A stretch of 64,000 nt of DNA from Planktophila grossartii (GTDB lineage Bacteria; Actinomycetota; Actinomycetes; Nanopelagicales; Nanopelagicaceae), in contig OZ248345.1 in NCBI GenBank assembly GCA_965234365.1, positions 372,001 through 436,000 on the forward strand, in the 5' to 3' direction. The notes below the pieces were generated by a model. The model searched no databases. It had not been told where the DNA came from and was given only the letters and a program-made list of their open reading frames with translations. The position numbers and the translations under genes are program-made. Shown here one piece after another: positions 61,121 to 64,000 of this stretch. Positions within the stretch are counted from its first letter, which is position 1. Each line of letters opens with the position of its first letter.

Positions 61121-61960
61121 ATGAAGTCGCGCCTACTCACAGTATTCGCACTCACCTTCTCCATTATCTCTCCAGCAACTGCCACACCCACCTACACCGT
61201 TGGTGGAGATCGTCCCGTGACAGTCAACCTTCCTGACTCACTCGCAAACCCAGCACCACTTCTTATCTTGCTTCACTCTGCATCCACTTCTGGTGCGCAC
61301 CAAGAGAATTACATGCACCTTGGCCCAGTCGCTAAGAAGAACGGCCTTATCTATATCGCACCCGATGGCATGACCAACCCCGAAGGCAAACGCTTCTGGA
61401 ACGCATCGAAGTCATGCTGTAATCGCTACAAGCAAGAAGTCGATGATGTCGCATATATCAACTCACTCATCGATGAGATAAGTAAGAAGACCCCAGTTGA
61501 TCCACATCGCATCTATCTCATTGGCCACAGCAACGGTGCATTTATGTCTTTCACCTTCGCATGCAAAACAAACAAGGTCGCAGCAATCGTCGCCATTGCA
61601 GGAGCGATGGATACCGAATCCGATTGCACACCCAGCACTCCGGTCTCTCTTCTCAATATTCATGGCACCGCAGATAAGACCATCAAGGTCACTGGGGGAG
61701 TTATGAATAACTTTCCATACACAAGTGCCACTAAAACCGTGAAGACGATTGCATCCGTCAATAAATGCTCGAATCCAGCCACATCAAAGAAAGATTTCGA
61801 ACCCACAATTAAGGGCACTGAAACCACAGTCATCAATTACGCCTGCAATACCCATACCCATCTGCAATTTTGGAAGATCTCCAACGGTTCTCATAGCCCC
61901 AAGCTTCCAACTGATTTCGCTGAGCAAGTCATCTCTTTCCTACTCAAGCAAAGTAAGTAG
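61121..61960 (+). CDS. Secreted esterase, LpqC / polyhydroxybutyrate-depolymerase family
   Basis: The protein has 279 aa with a signal peptide (1-22, ending ATA). Alpha/beta hydrolase triad: Ser137 in IGHSNGAF, Asp184 in IHGTADKT and His257 in NGSHSPKL; FWNASKSCCNRYKQEVDDVAYI is the family's loop. Relatives hydrolyse short polyesters or feruloyl esters. An extracellular carbon-scavenging role is plausible. Confidence 0.87.
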   Translation: MKSRLLTVFALTFSIISPATATPTYTVGGDRPVTVNLPDSLANPAPLLILLHSASTSGAHQENYMHLGPVAKKNGLIYIAPDGMTNPEGKRFWNASKSCCNRYKQEVDDVAYINSLIDEISKKTPVDPHRIYLIGHSNGAFMSFTFACKTNKVAAIVAIAGAMDTESDCTPSTPVSLLNIHGTADKTIKVTGGVMNNFPYTSATKTVKTIASVNKCSNPATSKKDFEPTIKGTETTVINYACNTHTHLQFWKISNGSHSPKLPTDFAEQVISFLLKQSK

Positions 61961-61980
61961 AGATAGGGCAGAATCACGCC

Positions 61981-63327
61981 GTGCATGAATTCACCACAGA
62001 GGTAGAAGAACTCGCAAAAGCTGTTATGGAATACAGCCTTGCCCGTTTGAAATCTGATCCACCTCTCGATGGTCCACGCTCTGAAGCGGATCTCTATTCA
62101 GAACTCGGTAACACCATTACTGTAGGCGGTTTAGGCGGTAAGAAGACTCTCGATATCTTCACCGAAACTCTTGCACTCGCATGCATCTCAACTGACCACC
62201 CACGCAACCTCGCCTTTATTCCATCTGCACCCAGCGAATACTCCAACCTCTTCGATCTCGTCGTTGGCGCATCTTCTCTCTATGGTGGTTCATGGCAAGA
62301 AGGTGCCGGCGCTGTCTTTGCTGAAAACCAAGCAATCAAATGGCTCATTGATATTGCAGGACTTCCTTCCACTTCAGGTGGCGTCTTTGTGCAAGGCGGA
62401 ACGATGGGAAATCTTTCTGCTCTCGTTGTTGCGCGCGATCAAGCGCGTAAAACACATCCCGATACACGGCGCTGGGTTATTGCTTGCAGCGCCGAATCAC
62501 ATTCATCTATTACATCGGCTGCCCACGTCATGGATGTTGAAGTTCTCAAAATTGAAACCAATGACGAGCTGCGTCTTGATGGTGCACACGTTGCACAGGC
62601 AATTGATGAGCTACACGCCACCACCAACAAGCGCGTATTCGCAATTGTCGGAACTGCAGGCAGCACCAACCTAGGAATCGTTGATGATCTAGCTTCACTT
62701 GCAAAGGCAGCTAAAGAACGGAACATCTGGTTCCATGTTGATGGCGCCTATGGTCTTGCAGGTCTCTGCGCACCTTCTGTTCGCCACCTCTATAACGGAG
62801 TTGAGGATGCAGATTCCTTTATCGTCGATCCCCACAAATGGCTCTTCGCGCCATTTGATGCCTGCGCGCTTGTCTATCGCAATCCCGCCCTTGCAAAAGA
62901 GACTCACACACAGCACGCCAGCTATCTTGAAACTTTGCACGATGATTCTTGGTCGCCATCTGATTACGCAATTCACTTAACTCGCCGCGTGCGCGGATTG
63001 CCGTTCTGGTTTTCACTCGCCGCCCACGGCACCGATGCATATTCGGCTGCAGTAGAAGAAGGCATCCGCCTTGCAAAAGAATCTGCAAAACGCATTGCAG
63101 CTCACCCAAATTTAGAACTAGTCCGCGAACCTGAACTCTCCATCGTCGCATTCACTCGTAAAGGTTGGGCACCAGCCCAATATCAGCAATGGTCTGATTT
63201 ACTGCTTGAAAAGCAGATCGGCTTTATCCCACCATCAAAGCATGCTGGTGAATCAATTCTGCGATTTGCCTTCGTAAACCCATGGACATCGATGGATGAT
63301 GTCCAGATGATTCTCGATACGCTCTAA
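61981..63327 (+). CDS. PLP-dependent group II amino-acid decarboxylase
   Basis: This 448-aa protein has His174 in SAESHSSI that stacks on PLP, Asp254 in FHVDGAYG and the Schiff-base Lys286 in VDPHKWLF. It belongs to the family of aromatic-amino-acid, glutamate and diaminobutyrate decarboxylases; the substrate cannot be told from sequence. The convergent agmatinase-like gene suggests amine metabolism. It starts at GTG. Confidence 0.88.
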   Translation: MHEFTTEVEELAKAVMEYSLARLKSDPPLDGPRSEADLYSELGNTITVGGLGGKKTLDIFTETLALACISTDHPRNLAFIPSAPSEYSNLFDLVVGASSLYGGSWQEGAGAVFAENQAIKWLIDIAGLPSTSGGVFVQGGTMGNLSALVVARDQARKTHPDTRRWVIACSAESHSSITSAAHVMDVEVLKIETNDELRLDGAHVAQAIDELHATTNKRVFAIVGTAGSTNLGIVDDLASLAKAAKERNIWFHVDGAYGLAGLCAPSVRHLYNGVEDADSFIVDPHKWLFAPFDACALVYRNPALAKETHTQHASYLETLHDDSWSPSDYAIHLTRRVRGLPFWFSLAAHGTDAYSAAVEEGIRLAKESAKRIAAHPNLELVREPELSIVAFTRKGWAPAQYQQWSDLLLEKQIGFIPPSKHAGESILRFAFVNPWTSMDDVQMILDTL

Positions 63328-63332
63328 ATTAC

Positions 63333-64000
63333 TTAGCGATCAAGCAGGTTCTGCGTTGGGTTATATGCCGAACCGTTTCGGCGCTTAGCAATTGCGCTCA
63401 ACGCTTCCAACACAACACGGTTGGCAAGAATTGCAGTGATATCTGCGCTATCAAATGCTGGTGCAACCTCGACCACATCGATACCAACCACAGGTAGCTC
63501 AAGACAGATGCGGCGCACAGCTTCGAGTAATTCGCGAGAAGTCATTCCGCCTGGTTCAGGTGTTCCGGTGCCCGGCGCCATACCTGGGTCCACCACATCG
63601 ATATCGACAGATAAGAAGACTCCATCGCAACCATCGGTAAGCGTTGCAAAAGATTCATCGAGAACTGCCTTAAGCCCACGGTGATGAATTTCGGTCATCT
63701 CGTATGAGCGCATTCCTTGATCGCGCATCCATTCGAGAGTTGTGTTATCTGGCCAATATCCACGAAGGCCCAACTGTAAGAAACGATCTCCGCGCACATA
63801 ACCTTCATCAATCAAGCGACGCATCGGTGTTCCGTGACCGACAAGTGCACCCCACTGATCTTCGCCTGTATCGGCATGTGCATCAAAGTGAACCATCGAT
63901 ACTTTGCCGTGGCCTAGATGGTTGGCAATACCTGCAACGTCAGCTGAAGCAATCGAGTGATCGCCACCTAGCACCACAGCAATGGCACCAGCACGAGAAA
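63333..64000 (-). CDS. Agmatinase/ureohydrolase family protein (partial at right edge)
   Basis: The frame is open to the right edge (AIAVVLGGDHSIA spans the edge-proximal part), so about 100 N-terminal residues lie outside; 222 residues are visible. Manganese ligands are intact: GGDHSI, HFDAHADTG and SVDIDVVDPGMAPGTGTPEPGG. The family cuts urea or a guanidino group from agmatine, arginine or similar compounds; the agmatinase/guanidinobutyrase subgroup fits best. It converges on the decarboxylase gene with 5 bp between stops. Confidence 0.9.
   Translation of the reverse strand, partial: SRAGAIAVVLGGDHSIASADVAGIANHLGHGKVSMVHFDAHADTGEDQWGALVGHGTPMRRLIDEGYVRGDRFLQLGLRGYWPDNTTLEWMRDQGMRSYEMTEIHHRGLKAVLDESFATLTDGCDGVFLSVDIDVVDPGMAPGTGTPEPGGMTSRELLEAVRRICLELPVVGIDVVEVAPAFDSADITAILANRVVLEALSAIAKRRNGSAYNPTQNLLDR

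Noticed and set aside
1..64000. CRISPR arrays, insertion sequences, prophage or integrative elements
   Set aside because: No regularly spaced repeats, transposase, integrase or terminal inverted repeats were seen; gene order is that of a core chromosome.

Overview
The window looks like a chromosomal segment of a small-genome, free-living freshwater actinobacterium of the acI / Nanopelagicales type (Planktophila or Nanopelagicus relatives). That assignment is an inference. It rests on actinobacterial gene orders (nadD-rsfS-phosphatase-tRNA-Ala-leuS-comEA-comEC-holA-rpsT-lepA-hemW-hrcA-dnaJ-rsmE-phoH-ybeY; fabD-fabH-acpP-fabF-accD with a DUF3145 gene nearby; senX3-regX3), very short intergenic spaces, many 1-8 nt gene overlaps, base composition that by eye is moderate rather than GC-rich, and a two-subunit lycopene cyclase next to a Blh-type beta-carotene oxygenase, the retinal pathway needed for actinorhodopsin. 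I see no insertion sequence, prophage, CRISPR array or other sign of recent transfer.

Layout. 1-2.6 kb: a secreted GH25 lysozyme cut by the left edge, a DnaX-tail-like small protein, an orphan LuxR-type response regulator and nnrD. 2.6-9.3 kb: a phosphate regulon (regX3, senX3, then divergently phoU-pstC-pstA-pstB and pstS) with two recognisable PHO boxes. 9.3-14.7 kb: xylose isomerase, tRNA-Met, a phosphodiesterase-like protein, a GH36 alpha-galactosidase and alanine dehydrogenase. 14.7-17.2 kb: crtYc/crtYd diverging from blh, then a secreted M23 peptidase and a cold-shock protein. 17.5-26.6 kb: DUF3145, a SIMPL protein, carbonic anhydrase, the type II fatty-acid cluster with accD, and glgX. 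26.7-34.4 kb: etfBA, cysteine desulfurase, mnmA, ligA, a 39-aa membrane protein, nadD, rsfS and a histidine phosphatase. 34.4-50.3 kb: tRNA-Ala, leuS, then a long translation/competence/heat-shock/ribosome-maturation run. 50.3-64 kb: gltX with tRNA-Gln and tRNA-Glu, followed by catabolic genes (FAD oxidase, formamidase family, amino-acid permease, CoA hydrolase/transferase, glycerate kinase, FAH hydrolase), a few membrane and secreted proteins, a PLP decarboxylase, and an agmatinase-type ureohydrolase cut by the right edge.

How the parts work together. Phosphate uptake and its two-component control form one unit; the kinase has no membrane segments, which fits signalling through PhoU. Carotenoid cyclisation and cleavage sit back to back and would supply retinal. 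Many genes share one start architecture: a TANNNT hexamer 6-7 nt before the start codon with no Shine-Dalgarno, which implies widespread leaderless transcription. Several proteins are shortened relative to their families (HrcA, CorC-like, cytidine-deaminase-like), in keeping with genome streamlining. I found no clearly new multi-gene system. The best candidates for new biology are a structured leader before the amino-acid permease, tRNA processing giving a near-leaderless leuS message, a probable non-canonical comEC start, and the shortened HrcA that keeps its CIRCE operator.
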